Assembly (NCBI GenBank): GCA_034933305.1
Contig: JAYFNU010000006.1
Span: forward strand, 104,015-168,014
Length of the DNA stretch: 64,000 nt
Direction of reading: 5' to 3'
From: JAYFNU01 sp034933305
Lineage (GTDB): Bacteria; Bacillota; Clostridia; Oscillospirales; Ruminococcaceae
Positions 8,713-16,070 of this stretch are shown here, in pieces. Numbering within the stretch: the first letter of the stretch is position 1; every line of letters begins with the position of its first letter. Under the pieces are notes generated by a model. That model worked only from the letters and a program-made list of their open reading frames with translations. It did not search any database and was not told the DNA's origin. A program made the position numbers and the translations under genes.

Positions 8713-9273
8713 TCAGCGGATCTCCGTGATGTGGGCCTCGTCCCATGTGTGCGGCGTTTTCTGTATCGCGGGCACGCCCACGCTCAGCGCGAGCTGGAAC
8801 TTGGTATCGGGCTCCATGTGCAGCAGCTGCATCGCCTCTTCACAGCGGTCGCTCAGGAAGGCGCTGCGCGGCATGCCGAGGAAGACCGAGCCGAGCCCCA
8901 GCGACAGCGCCGTGAGGGCGATGTTGTCGGCCGCGATGCCCGCGTCGATGCCGCTGTAGAAGTTTTCGGGACTGCCGGAGATGACGACGAGCAGCGCCGG
9001 GTGGTAGAGGACCGTGCGGCCGCGGGAATTGATGCGCTCGGTGCGCTCTTTGTTGCCCTCGGCGGTGATGATGTCGACGAGCATGCCGTCGAAGCGCTCG
9101 ATGACGTCCCTGTCGGTGACGAAGACGAAGCGCTGCTCCTGGGCGTTGCGCGCGGTCGGCGATGCAAGCGCGGCCTTTTTGAGCGCGTCGAGCTGCTCGT
9201 CCGTCAGGGGCGTCGCCTCGAACTTGCGGATGCTGCTGCGGCGAAGGATCGCATCGAGGATTTTATTTTCCAT
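8713..9273 (-). CDS. Nitroreductase-family FMN oxidoreductase
   Basis: A 186-residue flavoprotein of the nitroreductase superfamily, which uses NAD(P)H to reduce nitro groups, quinones or other acceptors. It has the FMN-binding N-terminal RRSSIRKFEATPLT, SPTARNAQEQRFVFV, and the mid-protein DAGIAADNIALTALSLGLGSVFLG. The usual late basic/Gly region is short. The ATG follows AAGGAGCTTTCCCCG. A TATAAT-like -10 (reading - strand) lies at 9316-9321. It stands alone between two terminating or divergent units. The physiological substrate is unknown. Confidence 0.9.
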   Translation of the reverse strand: MENKILDAILRRSSIRKFEATPLTDEQLDALKKAALASPTARNAQEQRFVFVTDRDVIERFDGMLVDIITAEGNKERTERINSRGRTVLYHPALLVVISGSPENFYSGIDAGIAADNIALTALSLGLGSVFLGMPRSAFLSDRCEEAMQLLHMEPDTKFQLALSVGVPAIQKTPHTWDEAHITEIR

Positions 9274-9345
9274 CGGGGAAAGCTCCTTTCATTTGATAAA
9301 AAAATCATATTATCTATTATACACTAAAAGTGCGCGACAGGGAAA

Positions 9346-9374
9346 TTGACTTTGTGCCCGCAAAGGGATAAAAT
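9346..9374 (+). promoter_or_regulatory. Promoter of the DUF1292 gene
   Basis: TTGACT at 9346-9351, a 17-bp spacer, and TAAAAT at 9369-9374; the ATG lies 29 bp downstream. Confidence 0.6.
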
Positions 9375-9402
9375 CATACTATCAAATCAACGGAGGATCC
9401 CC

Positions 9403-9771
9403 ATGGACAACGATAAGATCAACCAGACGCCCGAGACCGAACAGGACAGCGGCGAATACGATGTCGACCTCATCACCCTGACGGACGAGGACGGCGTGGA
9501 GCATACTTTCGAGCTCGCCGACACGCTCGAGCACAACGGCAACAACTACGTGGCCCTCATCGCGGCCATCGAGGACGGCGCGAACGAGTATCTCGAGGAC
9601 GACGGCGACCTCGTCGTCATGAAGATCGTCAGCGAAGAAAACGGCGAGGAAGTCCTCGAACTCATCGAGGACGACGAAGAATTCGACGAGATCAGCGACA
9701 TCTTTATGGACCGCCTGTCCGACATGTACGAGTTCGAGGACGGCGACGACGAGAGCGAAGACAAGAAATAG
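9403..9771 (+). CDS. DUF1292 (YrzB-like) acidic protein
   Basis: A 122-residue very acidic cytoplasmic protein. The core (LITLTDEDGVEHTFELADTL, then YVALIAAIED, LVVMKIVSEENGEEVLELIED) is the DUF1292 signature. In many Firmicutes this family sits near ruvX and alanyl-tRNA synthetase; here it does not. The ATG at 9403 follows CGGAGGATCCCC; an upstream in-frame TTG is ignored because it lies within the promoter. Function is unknown. Confidence 0.85.
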   Translation: MDNDKINQTPETEQDSGEYDVDLITLTDEDGVEHTFELADTLEHNGNNYVALIAAIEDGANEYLEDDGDLVVMKIVSEENGEEVLELIEDDEEFDEISDIFMDRLSDMYEFEDGDDESEDKK

Positions 9772-9793
9772 TCGTCTGCGCGGAAAGACACAT

Positions 9794-9973
9794 CCCTGCT
9801 TTGTGCGATTTGTTGCAGCCTTTTTTAATCCGACAAGCTTAGAATCGGGCTTCCGGCTCCGACGGCGGATTGCAGGCCTCCCTTTTTGACGGAGGAAGCG
9901 TGAACCCGCCGGGCGGATGTACCCACCGTCTTTCACGACGGGTTCTAAACCGGCTGCAGACGGCAAGGCGGGG
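9794..9973 (+). ncRNA. ssrS: Probable 6S RNA
   Basis: The 227-bp gap before tcdA can fold into a long rod of about 180 nt. Bases 9794-9804 pair with 9963-9973 (11 pairs with wobbles). TTGCAGCC at 9813-9820 pairs with GGCTGCAG near 9952-9959. A large asymmetric open region comes next, followed by TTAGAA/TTCTAA and inner hairpins (CCTCC/GGAGG; CCGTC/GACGG). A T-rich stretch follows the closing stem. Length and rod-plus-bubble shape fit 6S RNA, the RNA polymerase-binding regulator. From memory, Bacillus 6S-1 RNA also lies directly upstream of the tcdA homologue yrvM. No strong promoter was recognised, so the ends are approximate. Confidence 0.5.
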
Positions 9974-9998
9974 ATATTGTTTTCCAAAGGAGAGGGAA

Positions 9999-10685
9999 AT
10001 GGGCGATTGGCTCGCGCGGCAGCGGATGCTCCTCGGCGACGGCGGCTGCGCTCAACTGAAGAACGCGCGCGCCGCGGTCATCGGGCTCGGCGGCGTCGGC
10101 GGCGCGGCCTTCGAGGCGCTCGTGCGCGCGGGCGTCGGGCATCTGCTCGCGATGGACTGCGATGTTTTCGACGAGACCAACTTAAACCGCCAGCTGCTCG
10201 CGACGCGCGCGTGTATCGGCCGCCCGAAGGCCGAGGTCGCCCGCGAGCGGGCGCTGAGCATCGACCCGTCGGCCGACGTGCTGGCGCTCGACGAGCGGCT
10301 CGGGGAAGAGACGGCGGCCGACGTGCTGGCGTTCCGGCCCGACGTCGTCATCGACGCCATCGACATGGTCTCGGCGAAGCTGCTGCTCATCGGCCTGTGC
10401 CGGGACAACGGCATCGCGATCATCTCCTCGATGGGCACGGGGAACCGCCTGACGGCCTCGTTCGCCGTCGGCGACATCGCCGACACGGCGGGGTGCGGCT
10501 GCGCGCTCGCCCGGGTGATGCGCCGCGAGCTCAAAAAGCGGAATATCGCCGGCGTGCCGGTGCTCTACTCGACCGAGGCGCCCCTCGAAACGGGGCAGCG
10601 AACGCCCGGCAGCGTCTCCTTTGTGCCGCCCGTCGCGGGGTATCTGCTCGCGGGCTGGGCGGTCCGGAAACTGCTCGGAAAATGA
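9999..10685 (+). CDS. tcdA: tRNA threonylcarbamoyladenosine dehydratase TcdA
   Basis: A 228-residue E1/ThiF-like enzyme that cyclises t6A37 of ANN-decoding tRNAs to ct6A in an ATP-dependent step. The nucleotide loop GLGGVGGAAFEAL is at residues about 30-42. The family stretches NLNRQLLAT, DAIDMVSAK and GTGNRLTASF follow, and PGSVSFVPPVAGYLLAGWAV ends the protein. The ATG at 9999 is set by AAAGGAGAGGG; an upstream in-frame extension would run into the predicted RNA. Terminated by its own hairpin. Confidence 0.9.
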   Translation: MGDWLARQRMLLGDGGCAQLKNARAAVIGLGGVGGAAFEALVRAGVGHLLAMDCDVFDETNLNRQLLATRACIGRPKAEVARERALSIDPSADVLALDERLGEETAADVLAFRPDVVIDAIDMVSAKLLLIGLCRDNGIAIISSMGTGNRLTASFAVGDIADTAGCGCALARVMRRELKKRNIAGVPVLYSTEAPLETGQRTPGSVSFVPPVAGYLLAGWAVRKLLGK

Positions 10686-10689
10686 AGCG

Positions 10690-10718
10690 AAAACGTCCGC
10701 CGCGCGCGGGCGTTTTTT
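10690..10718 (+). terminator. Intrinsic terminator after tcdA
   Basis: AAAACGTCCGC/GCGGGCGTTTTTT hairpin directly after the tcdA stop. Confidence 0.8.
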
Positions 10719-10732
10719 ATTTAAAAAGAGTG

Positions 10733-10761
10733 TTGACAAACGCCGCATGAGTGAATAAACT
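10733..10761 (+). promoter_or_regulatory. Promoter of the M-box/mgtE transcript
   Basis: TTGACA at 10733-10738, a 17-bp spacer, and TAAACT at 10756-10761. The riboswitch begins about 15 bp downstream. Confidence 0.7.
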
Positions 10762-10774
10762 GATAGAGAACAGA

Positions 10775-10990
10775 ATATCCGGTAGGCAAGGCTACCACGG
10801 GGATACGGGTTGCTGCCGCGAAAGGGTGGAGACACCTTGAGCAGGTCAGCAGGGTATGTCGAAAACAAGGCATAACCTAATGCAACTTCACTGCCCTGCG
10901 AAGCTGAAGCTCGAACGGTGGCGGGCCATCGCGGCCCCGCAGAAAGCGGAAATTCCGCGCCACCCTTCGGGCGGCGCGGTTTTTTTGTTA
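10775..10990 (+). promoter_or_regulatory. M-box (ykoK) magnesium riboswitch with terminator
   Basis: The leader between the promoter and mgtE carries the conserved M-box core: GGTAGGCAAGGCTACC, then ACGGGGATACGGGT and GCTGCCGC, with the later AACCTAATGCAA-type stretch near 10873. A strong expression-platform terminator ends it: CCGCGCC at 10955-10961 pairs with GGCGCGG at 10973-10979, then seven or eight Ts. In this class Mg2+ binding favours the terminator, so the downstream transporter is made when Mg2+ is low. The downstream gene is an Mg2+ transporter, as expected. Confidence 0.9.
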
Positions 10991-11012
10991 CAGCTGAAAG
11001 GGGGTGCGCGCG

Positions 11013-12368
11013 ATGACTCAGGTGATCCGCGACCTTTTGGAGAAAAAGAACAAGGTCGAACTCAAGCGATTTCTGGCCGACCAGAACCCGGCGGATATCG
11101 CGTCGTGGATCGAGGAGCTCATGGAGGGCGACGATCTCGCCCGCGAAGAACTGCTGCTTCTCTATCGCATCCTGCCGAAGGATTCGGCCGCCGACGTCTT
11201 CGTCGAAATGAGCCCCGAGACGCAGGAGGTCCTCATCAAGGCCTTCAGCGACAAGGAGCTGCGCGACGTGCTCGACGACATCTATCTCGACGATACGGTC
11301 GACATCATCGAAGAGATGCCCGCGAACGTCGTCATGCGCATTCTCAAGAGCGTCGACGCCGACACCCGCAAGAACATCAACCAGCTGCTCGATTACCCCG
11401 AAGACAGCGCGGGCAGCATCATGACCATCGAATTCGTCGACCTCAAGAAGGAAATGACGGTCCGCGACGCCTTTGCGCGCATCCGCGCCATCGGCGTCGA
11501 CAAGGAGACGATCTACACCTGCTACGTGACGGACCGCAACCGCAAGCTGCTCGGCCTCATCACCGTCAAGGATCTGCTGCTCGCGGGCTACGACGAGATC
11601 GTCGGCGACATCATGGAGGACAACGTCATCAGCGTCGGCACCCACGACGACCAGGAGGAGGTCGCCAACCGTTTCGCGAAATACGGCTTCATGGCGATGC
11701 CCGTCGTCGACAAGGAGCAGCGCCTCGTCGGCATCATCACCGTCGACGACGTCATCGACGTCATGCAGGAGGAATATACCGAAGACATGGAAGTGATGGC
11801 CGCCATCCGGCCGTCCTCGGACAAACCGTACCTGAAGCTGCGCGTTTTCGACGTCTACAAGTCCCGCATCCCGTGGCTGCTCATCCTGATGATCTCCGGC
11901 ACCTTCAACGGGCTCATCCTGCAGCATTTCGAATCGGCGCTCGCCGCGCAGATCGCCCTGACGACCTTCATCCCCATGCTCATGGATACGGGCGGAAACT
12001 CCGGCTCCCAGGCGACGGTCACCGCCATCCGCGGTCTGTCGCTCGGGGAGATCGGCTACGGCGACTGGCTGCGCGTGCTGTGGAAGGAGGCGCGCGTGGC
12101 GGTGCTTTGCGGCGTGACGCTCGCCGCGTGCATGCTCGTCAAGATCATCCTCGTCGATGGCTATGCCTTCCCGATCGCCCTGACCGTCTGCGCGACGCTC
12201 GTCTGCACCATCATCGCGGCCAAGACCGTCGGCTGTCTGCTGCCGATCCTCGCGAAGAAGATCGGCCTCGACCCTGCGGCCGTGGCGGCGCCCATCCTGA
12301 CGACGATCGTCGACGCCATGTCGCTGTTCATCTATTTCCGGGTCGCAACGGCGATCCTCGGACTCTGA
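11013..12368 (+). CDS. mgtE: Magnesium transporter MgtE
   Basis: A 451-residue inner-membrane Mg2+ channel. It has an N-terminal MgtE-N superhelical domain (residues about 1-130), two CBS domains (about 135-255; GLITVKDLL and LVGIITVDDVIDVM) that sense cytoplasmic Mg2+, a connecting helix, and five membrane segments from about 285 on. The pore motif TGGNSGSQATV is intact. The ATG at 11013 follows AAAGGGGGTG; a GTG at 11004 overlaps the ribosome site and is less likely. Controlled by the M-box leader. A long hairpin terminator follows. Confidence 0.95.
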   Translation: MTQVIRDLLEKKNKVELKRFLADQNPADIASWIEELMEGDDLAREELLLLYRILPKDSAADVFVEMSPETQEVLIKAFSDKELRDVLDDIYLDDTVDIIEEMPANVVMRILKSVDADTRKNINQLLDYPEDSAGSIMTIEFVDLKKEMTVRDAFARIRAIGVDKETIYTCYVTDRNRKLLGLITVKDLLLAGYDEIVGDIMEDNVISVGTHDDQEEVANRFAKYGFMAMPVVDKEQRLVGIITVDDVIDVMQEEYTEDMEVMAAIRPSSDKPYLKLRVFDVYKSRIPWLLILMISGTFNGLILQHFESALAAQIALTTFIPMLMDTGGNSGSQATVTAIRGLSLGEIGYGDWLRVLWKEARVAVLCGVTLAACMLVKIILVDGYAFPIALTVCATLVCTIIAAKTVGCLLPILAKKIGLDPAAVAAPILTTIVDAMSLFIYFRVATAILGL

Positions 12369-12378
12369 GACAAAAGAA

Positions 12379-12416
12379 GAGCGCCCGCCCTGCCGTTCGG
12401 CAGGACGGGCGCTCTT
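12379..12416 (+). terminator. Intrinsic terminator after mgtE
   Basis: Long hairpin GAGCGCCCG...CGGGCGCTC with an inner CCTGCC/GGCAGG stem, then TTTCG. The next 80 bp to 12494 show nothing else. Confidence 0.75.
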
Positions 12417-12494
12417 TCGTCAGGCGGGGAAGCCGTGCGCGGGCGCTTTGCGGGGACGCGCGGTTGGATCCGAAGATCCCGCCGCCCCTTAAAA

Positions 12495-12529
12495 TAAAAA
12501 CGCTGCGGCAGTCCGCCGCAGCGTTTTTT
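12495..12529 (-). terminator. Intrinsic terminator after the HAD gene
   Basis: AAAACGCTGCGGC / GCCGCAGCGTTTT stem with T-runs on both strands, directly beyond the - strand HAD gene; it can act in both directions. Confidence 0.8.
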
Positions 12530-12535
12530 GTCTTT

Positions 12536-13177
12536 TTATAAAAGCGGGATCACGCCGGTGAGGTCGTCCAGCACGTAGTCGCACTGCGCGAGGATGTCGT
12601 CCGGCGGCATCTTGAGGTCGGGGATGAGCGCCACGTCGCAGCCGGCGGCCTTGCCCGCGACGATGCCGGACACCGAATCCTCGACGACGAGGCAGTCCTG
12701 CGGGCGCGCGCCGAGCAGTTCGGCGGCCTTGAGAAACAGGTCGGGCGCCGGCTTGCAGGCGGCGACATCGCCGTCGCAGGCGAACGCTTCGATGCGATCG
12801 AGCAGACCCGCCGAGCGCAGGTTCTTTTCGACCCAGACGCGGGCGTTTGACGAGGCGACCGCGCGCCGCGTGCCCTTTTCGTCCATCGCGTCGAACAGCG
12901 CCGCCGCGCCCTTTTTGACGGGCAGCTGGCCTGCGCCGACGAGCCGCCCGAAGGCGGCCTCCCAGTATTTCGGCAGACCGTCGCTGTCGGCGGCGGGATA
13001 GTTCTCGCGGATGATGGGAGGGATGTCCTCGTTGCTGCGCCCGCACATCAGGATGTACATGTCGAGCGGCAGGTCGATGCCGTCGCGCGCGAAATAATCT
13101 TTCCAGATCTCAAAGGAAACGCGCTCGGAGTCGACGAGCACGCCGTCCATGTCGAACAGTATGTATCGATAGCTCAA
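12536..13177 (-). CDS. HAD-superfamily phosphatase/phosphomutase, subfamily IA
   Basis: A 213-residue HAD enzyme with all catalytic motifs: motif I FDMDGVLVDSE with the nucleophile Asp near residue 9, motif II ASSNA, motif III K in KPAPDLFL, and motif IV VEDSVSGIVAG. This is the beta-phosphoglucomutase/phosphatase type; the substrate cannot be told. The start is TTG at 13177, chosen because GAGGAG lies about 7 bp upstream and no ATG fits. It lies 11 bp after the ECF S-component gene, so it belongs to the comEB-coaX-S component operon. A role in vitamin or nucleotide phosphate metabolism is a guess. Confidence 0.85.
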   Translation of the reverse strand: MSYRYILFDMDGVLVDSERVSFEIWKDYFARDGIDLPLDMYILMCGRSNEDIPPIIRENYPAADSDGLPKYWEAAFGRLVGAGQLPVKKGAAALFDAMDEKGTRRAVASSNARVWVEKNLRSAGLLDRIEAFACDGDVAACKPAPDLFLKAAELLGARPQDCLVVEDSVSGIVAGKAAGCDVALIPDLKMPPDDILAQCDYVLDDLTGVIPLL

Positions 13178-13188
13178 ATGCGGGCTCC

Positions 13189-14253
13189 TCAGTCTTTCTT
13201 TCCGGCTTCGGGTTCGTCCGCCTTCGGCTTGCGCTCAAAGAGGTCGATCTTGCCGTTGTCGTCCTTGTCGAGGCTGTCGAGGATGTCGAGCCGGCCGTTG
13301 TTGTCCTTGTCGAGCTGCGCCATCAGGCGGGCCTTGAGGCTCTTGTTCTCATCCTCGAGCGCCTGCTTGTCCTGCTGGACGGCCTTGAGGTTGTCGTTGA
13401 GCAGGTGCGTCGCCTCGGACAGCGAATCCTTGTCGGTCTTGAGCTGCTGATTTTCGGCGCCGAGCTTCTGCGCCTCCTTCTCGGAGCGCTTCTGGGCGCG
13501 CTTGAGGGAGCCGCGCTCGACCGCCGACAGGATGCGGCTGATGACCATGCCGAAGATGAGGCAGACGGCCATCTCGAGCAGACCGTTGATGCCCACGAGC
13601 GCGAAGACGAAGGACGCGAGAGACGTCGCGCCGAGGCTCTGCTGCAGGTTGATCATGTAGTCCGTGTTGCCGAACAGGCCGAGCAGGGCGACCATGAAGA
13701 AGCCCGTGTTGAAGAACGCGCCGAGGAAGCTCGTGATGGAGTAGGCCGCAAAGCGCATGCGCAGGAAGCGCAGCGTCTTGAAGACGACCCCGGTCAGCCA
13801 TCCCATGAGCAGGCGCGGGAAGAAGCAGACGACAAAGGTGTAGAAGGGGTTGATGGCGAGCAGCGCGGCGCCGAACGCCGACATGCCGAAGCACTGCACG
13901 AAGCTCGAGATGCCGAACGCCGCGCCGAGCAGCGCGCCGCCGCCCGGCCCGAGCAGGATGGCGCCGATGATGACCGGCAGCGTCAGGAAGGAGACCTCGA
14001 TGGTCCCGATCTTGAGATAGCCGATGGGCGTCATCGACATGACGACGATGAGGGCGATGAGCACGGCGAGCCGCACCATATACAGGACCTTGGCGCTCAG
14101 CTGCGAGCCGCCCTTGCGCGGCTCCTGCGGCGCTTCGGCCGCTTCCGCGGCGGGCTGCACGGCGGCGGGCTGTTGTTCTTCGGTGAGCCCGGCCTGTTCG
14201 CCCGGCGCGGCTTCCGCAGCCGGCGCGGCGATCGTTTTATTTTCTTCTTTCAT
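13189..14253 (-). CDS. ECF transporter S component (pantothenate-type by context) with coiled coil and EF-hand-like tail
   Basis: A 354-residue protein with an Ala/Glu/Pro-rich N-terminal extension of about 50 residues. A six-helix ECF S-component core follows at about 55-235 (VRLAVLIALIVVMSMTPIGYLKIG, PVIIGAILLGPGGGALLGAAFG). Then comes a charged coiled coil at about 240-315. The tail holds two calcium-loop-like 12-mers, DKDNNGRLDILD and DKDDNGKIDLFE. S components capture vitamins for a shared energising module. The neighbour upstream is type III pantothenate kinase, so pantothenate (PanT role) is the likely substrate; that is inference from context. The coiled-coil/EF-hand tail is unusual for this family. 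Confidence 0.8.
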   Translation of the reverse strand: MKEENKTIAAPAAEAAPGEQAGLTEEQQPAAVQPAAEAAEAPQEPRKGGSQLSAKVLYMVRLAVLIALIVVMSMTPIGYLKIGTIEVSFLTLPVIIGAILLGPGGGALLGAAFGISSFVQCFGMSAFGAALLAINPFYTFVVCFFPRLLMGWLTGVVFKTLRFLRMRFAAYSITSFLGAFFNTGFFMVALLGLFGNTDYMINLQQSLGATSLASFVFALVGINGLLEMAVCLIFGMVISRILSAVERGSLKRAQKRSEKEAQKLGAENQQLKTDKDSLSEATHLLNDNLKAVQQDKQALEDENKSLKARLMAQLDKDNNGRLDILDSLDKDDNGKIDLFERKPKADEPEAGKKD

Positions 14254-14277
14254 GGCAACAAATTCCTTTCCGCCAAG

Positions 14278-15048
14278 TCAGGCGTTCGCTTCGTAGATGT
14301 ATTTGAGGCCGTCGAGCAGCAGCATCGGGTCGCTGATGACCGACGTCTCGCAGTAGGGGGTGACGCGCGGCGCGAGGCCGCCCGTCGCGACGACCGTCGG
14401 CGCGGCCGCGCCGAGTTCCCGCGCCATGCGCGCGCACATGCCGTCGAGCATGGCGGCCGTGCCGTAGACGGCGCCGGATTTCATGCAGTCGGCGGTGTTG
14501 GTCGACAGCACCTTCGCGGGGGCGTCGAGCGAGATGTCGGTGAGCGTCGAGGTGCGCTGGACGAGCGCGTCGGTCGAGATGCGAAGGCCCGGCAGGATCG
14601 CCCCGCCGAGAAACGCGCCGTCGGCCGACAGGGCCGTGATCTTGGTCGCCGTGCCCATGTCGATGATGATGCAGGGCAGGGGGTATTTCTGCTTCGCGCC
14701 CACGGCGGCGGCCACAAGGTCGGCGCCGATCTCGAGCGGATTGTCGAGCCGGATGTCGAGCAGCTTTTCGTACAGCGCCCGGCTGAGGACCTTCGGCTCG
14801 ACGTCGACGGCGAGCCGCACCGCGTCGGCCATCGGCTCGGTGAGCGAGGGGATGACCGAGCTGACCATCGCCCCCGTGATGCGCTTCGGCTCGATGCCGT
14901 ACAGCGCGAGGATGTCCCGCAGCTCGACGGCGTACTGGTCGCTCATGCGGCTGCGGTCGGTGGAGACGCGCGACGCCATGACGAGCGTGCCCTTGTCGTA
15001 ACAGCCGAGCACGACGTTGGTGTTGCCGATATCGATGCAAAGGATCAT
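14278..15048 (-). CDS. coaX: Type III pantothenate kinase CoaX
   Basis: A 256-residue cytoplasmic ASKHA-fold kinase, which makes 4'-phosphopantothenate in the first step of CoA synthesis. Motifs are clear: phosphate-1 loop LCIDIGNTNVVLG at the N-terminus, DQYAVELR, the phosphate-2 region IDMGTATKITALS near residue 130, GGAILPGL, and the adenosine-binding VVATGGLA. Type III kinases lack feedback by CoA. It sits between the dCMP deaminase gene (12-bp gap) and the ECF S component. The pairing suggests one unit for import and trapping of pantothenate. Confidence 0.95.
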   Translation of the reverse strand: MILCIDIGNTNVVLGCYDKGTLVMASRVSTDRSRMSDQYAVELRDILALYGIEPKRITGAMVSSVIPSLTEPMADAVRLAVDVEPKVLSRALYEKLLDIRLDNPLEIGADLVAAAVGAKQKYPLPCIIIDMGTATKITALSADGAFLGGAILPGLRISTDALVQRTSTLTDISLDAPAKVLSTNTADCMKSGAVYGTAAMLDGMCARMARELGAAAPTVVATGGLAPRVTPYCETSVISDPMLLLDGLKYIYEANA

Positions 15049-15060
15049 GGGCTCTCCCTT

Positions 15061-15537
15061 TTAATCAAGCGTGTCGTCGTTCGCGACCCATTCGGCGTCG
15101 ACGTCGACGACCCGGTATTCATTGCGGGACGTGCGGATGAAGACGGTGCGCACGCCGGCGTTGATGATGAGCATGCGGCACAGCGTGCAGCAGTCGGGCT
15201 CGGCCTCGTAGTCGCCCGTCGAGGCGCTGAGCCCCGCGAGGTACAGCGTGCCGCCGATGACGTCGCGGCGCGCGCAGCTGACGATGGCGTTGGCCTCGGC
15301 GTGGACGGCGCGGCAAAGGCCCGCGTGTCTGCCGTGCTCGCCCGCGTGGCGGTCGAGGCGGCAGTAGCCGAGATCCGTGCAGTTGCGGCGCCCGCGCGGC
15401 GCGCCCGTATAGCCGGTCGAAATGATCTCGTCGTTCTTTACGATGATGGCGCCGTAGTTTGCCTTGAGGCAGGTCCCGCGGCGGCTGACAGTCTCGGCGA
15501 TGTCGAGGTAATGATTGATCTTATCTCTGCGTTCCAT
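15061..15537 (-). CDS. dCMP deaminase (ComEB-like)
   Basis: A 158-residue zinc-dependent deaminase of the CDA superfamily that converts dCMP to dUMP for thymidylate synthesis. The zinc motifs are present: HAEANAIVSCA near residue 80 and PDCCTLCRMLI near residue 115. The first residues (RDKINHYLDIAETVSRRGTC) match the family. The ATG follows AAGGAGGTAGCGGCC. It starts the - strand operon with coaX, the ECF S component and the HAD gene. It lies back to back with another pyrimidine deaminase gene, cdd, on +. This makes the intergenic region a shared control region for two pyrimidine salvage genes. Confidence 0.9.
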   Translation of the reverse strand: MERRDKINHYLDIAETVSRRGTCLKANYGAIIVKNDEIISTGYTGAPRGRRNCTDLGYCRLDRHAGEHGRHAGLCRAVHAEANAIVSCARRDVIGGTLYLAGLSASTGDYEAEPDCCTLCRMLIINAGVRTVFIRTSRNEYRVVDVDAEWVANDDTLD

Positions 15538-15588
15538 GGCCGCTACCTCCTTGTTCCATGTTTTATCATAGTATATTTGCGGGAATTA

Positions 15589-15617
15589 TTCAAGAATTTC
15601 GGCGGATGTGATACAAT
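15589..15617 (+). promoter_or_regulatory. Probable promoter of cdd-rsmA
   Basis: TTCAAG at 15589-15594, a 17-bp spacer and TACAAT at 15612-15617, 30 bp before the cdd ATG. The divergent - strand dCMP deaminase gene has a TATACT-like -10 at 15570-15575. Confidence 0.5.
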
Positions 15618-15647
15618 AACAGCAGACTATATTTTCGGGAGGGTATC

Positions 15648-16067
15648 ATGGACAATTCCAAGAGAGATCAGCTGGTCGCCGCCGCATGGAAGGCGCGCGA
15701 GAATTCCTATTCCCCCTATTCGAAGTTCAAAGTCGGCGCCGCCGTGCTGGGCGAAGACGGCCGGATCTACACCGGCGCGAACATCGAGAACATGAGCTAC
15801 GGCGCCACCATCTGCGGCGAGCGCTGCGCGCTGTTCACGATGGTCGCCGCGGGCTGCCGCAAATATCTCGGCATCGCCATCGCGACGGAGCTCAACGAGG
15901 ACGGCGCGCCCTGCCTCGCCTGCCGCCAGGTCATGACCGAGTTCTGCTCTTCGCTCGACATCCCCGTGTTCATGGCGACGCCGAACAAGGGCGTTTTCGA
16001 GCACACGCTGCGCGAGATCGCGCCGCTGCCCTGCATGCCGGGCAGTCTGCCGCCGGACAAGAAATAA
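15648..16067 (+). CDS. cdd: Cytidine deaminase
   Basis: A 139-residue homotetrameric-type cytidine deaminase that turns (deoxy)cytidine into (deoxy)uridine. It has the substrate stretch SPYSKFKVGAAVL, ENMSYGATICGERCALF containing the zinc cysteine and the catalytic glutamate, and PCLACRQVM with the other two zinc cysteines. Length is typical. The ATG follows GGGAGGGTATC. The next gene, rsmA, starts four bases after its stop and is likely translationally coupled. Confidence 0.95.
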   Translation: MDNSKRDQLVAAAWKARENSYSPYSKFKVGAAVLGEDGRIYTGANIENMSYGATICGERCALFTMVAAGCRKYLGIAIATELNEDGAPCLACRQVMTEFCSSLDIPVFMATPNKGVFEHTLREIAPLPCMPGSLPPDKK

Positions 16068-16070
16068 GCG

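Noticed and set aside
9772..9998. T-box leader or metabolite riboswitch before tcdA
   Set aside because: No T-box AGGGTGG core and no known riboswitch core seen; the long closed rod and the neighbour fit 6S RNA better.
13405..15795. 796-residue + strand frame over the ECF S component, coaX and dCMP deaminase genes
   Set aside because: Antisense shadow; the three - strand genes have clear motifs, good starts and tight spacing.
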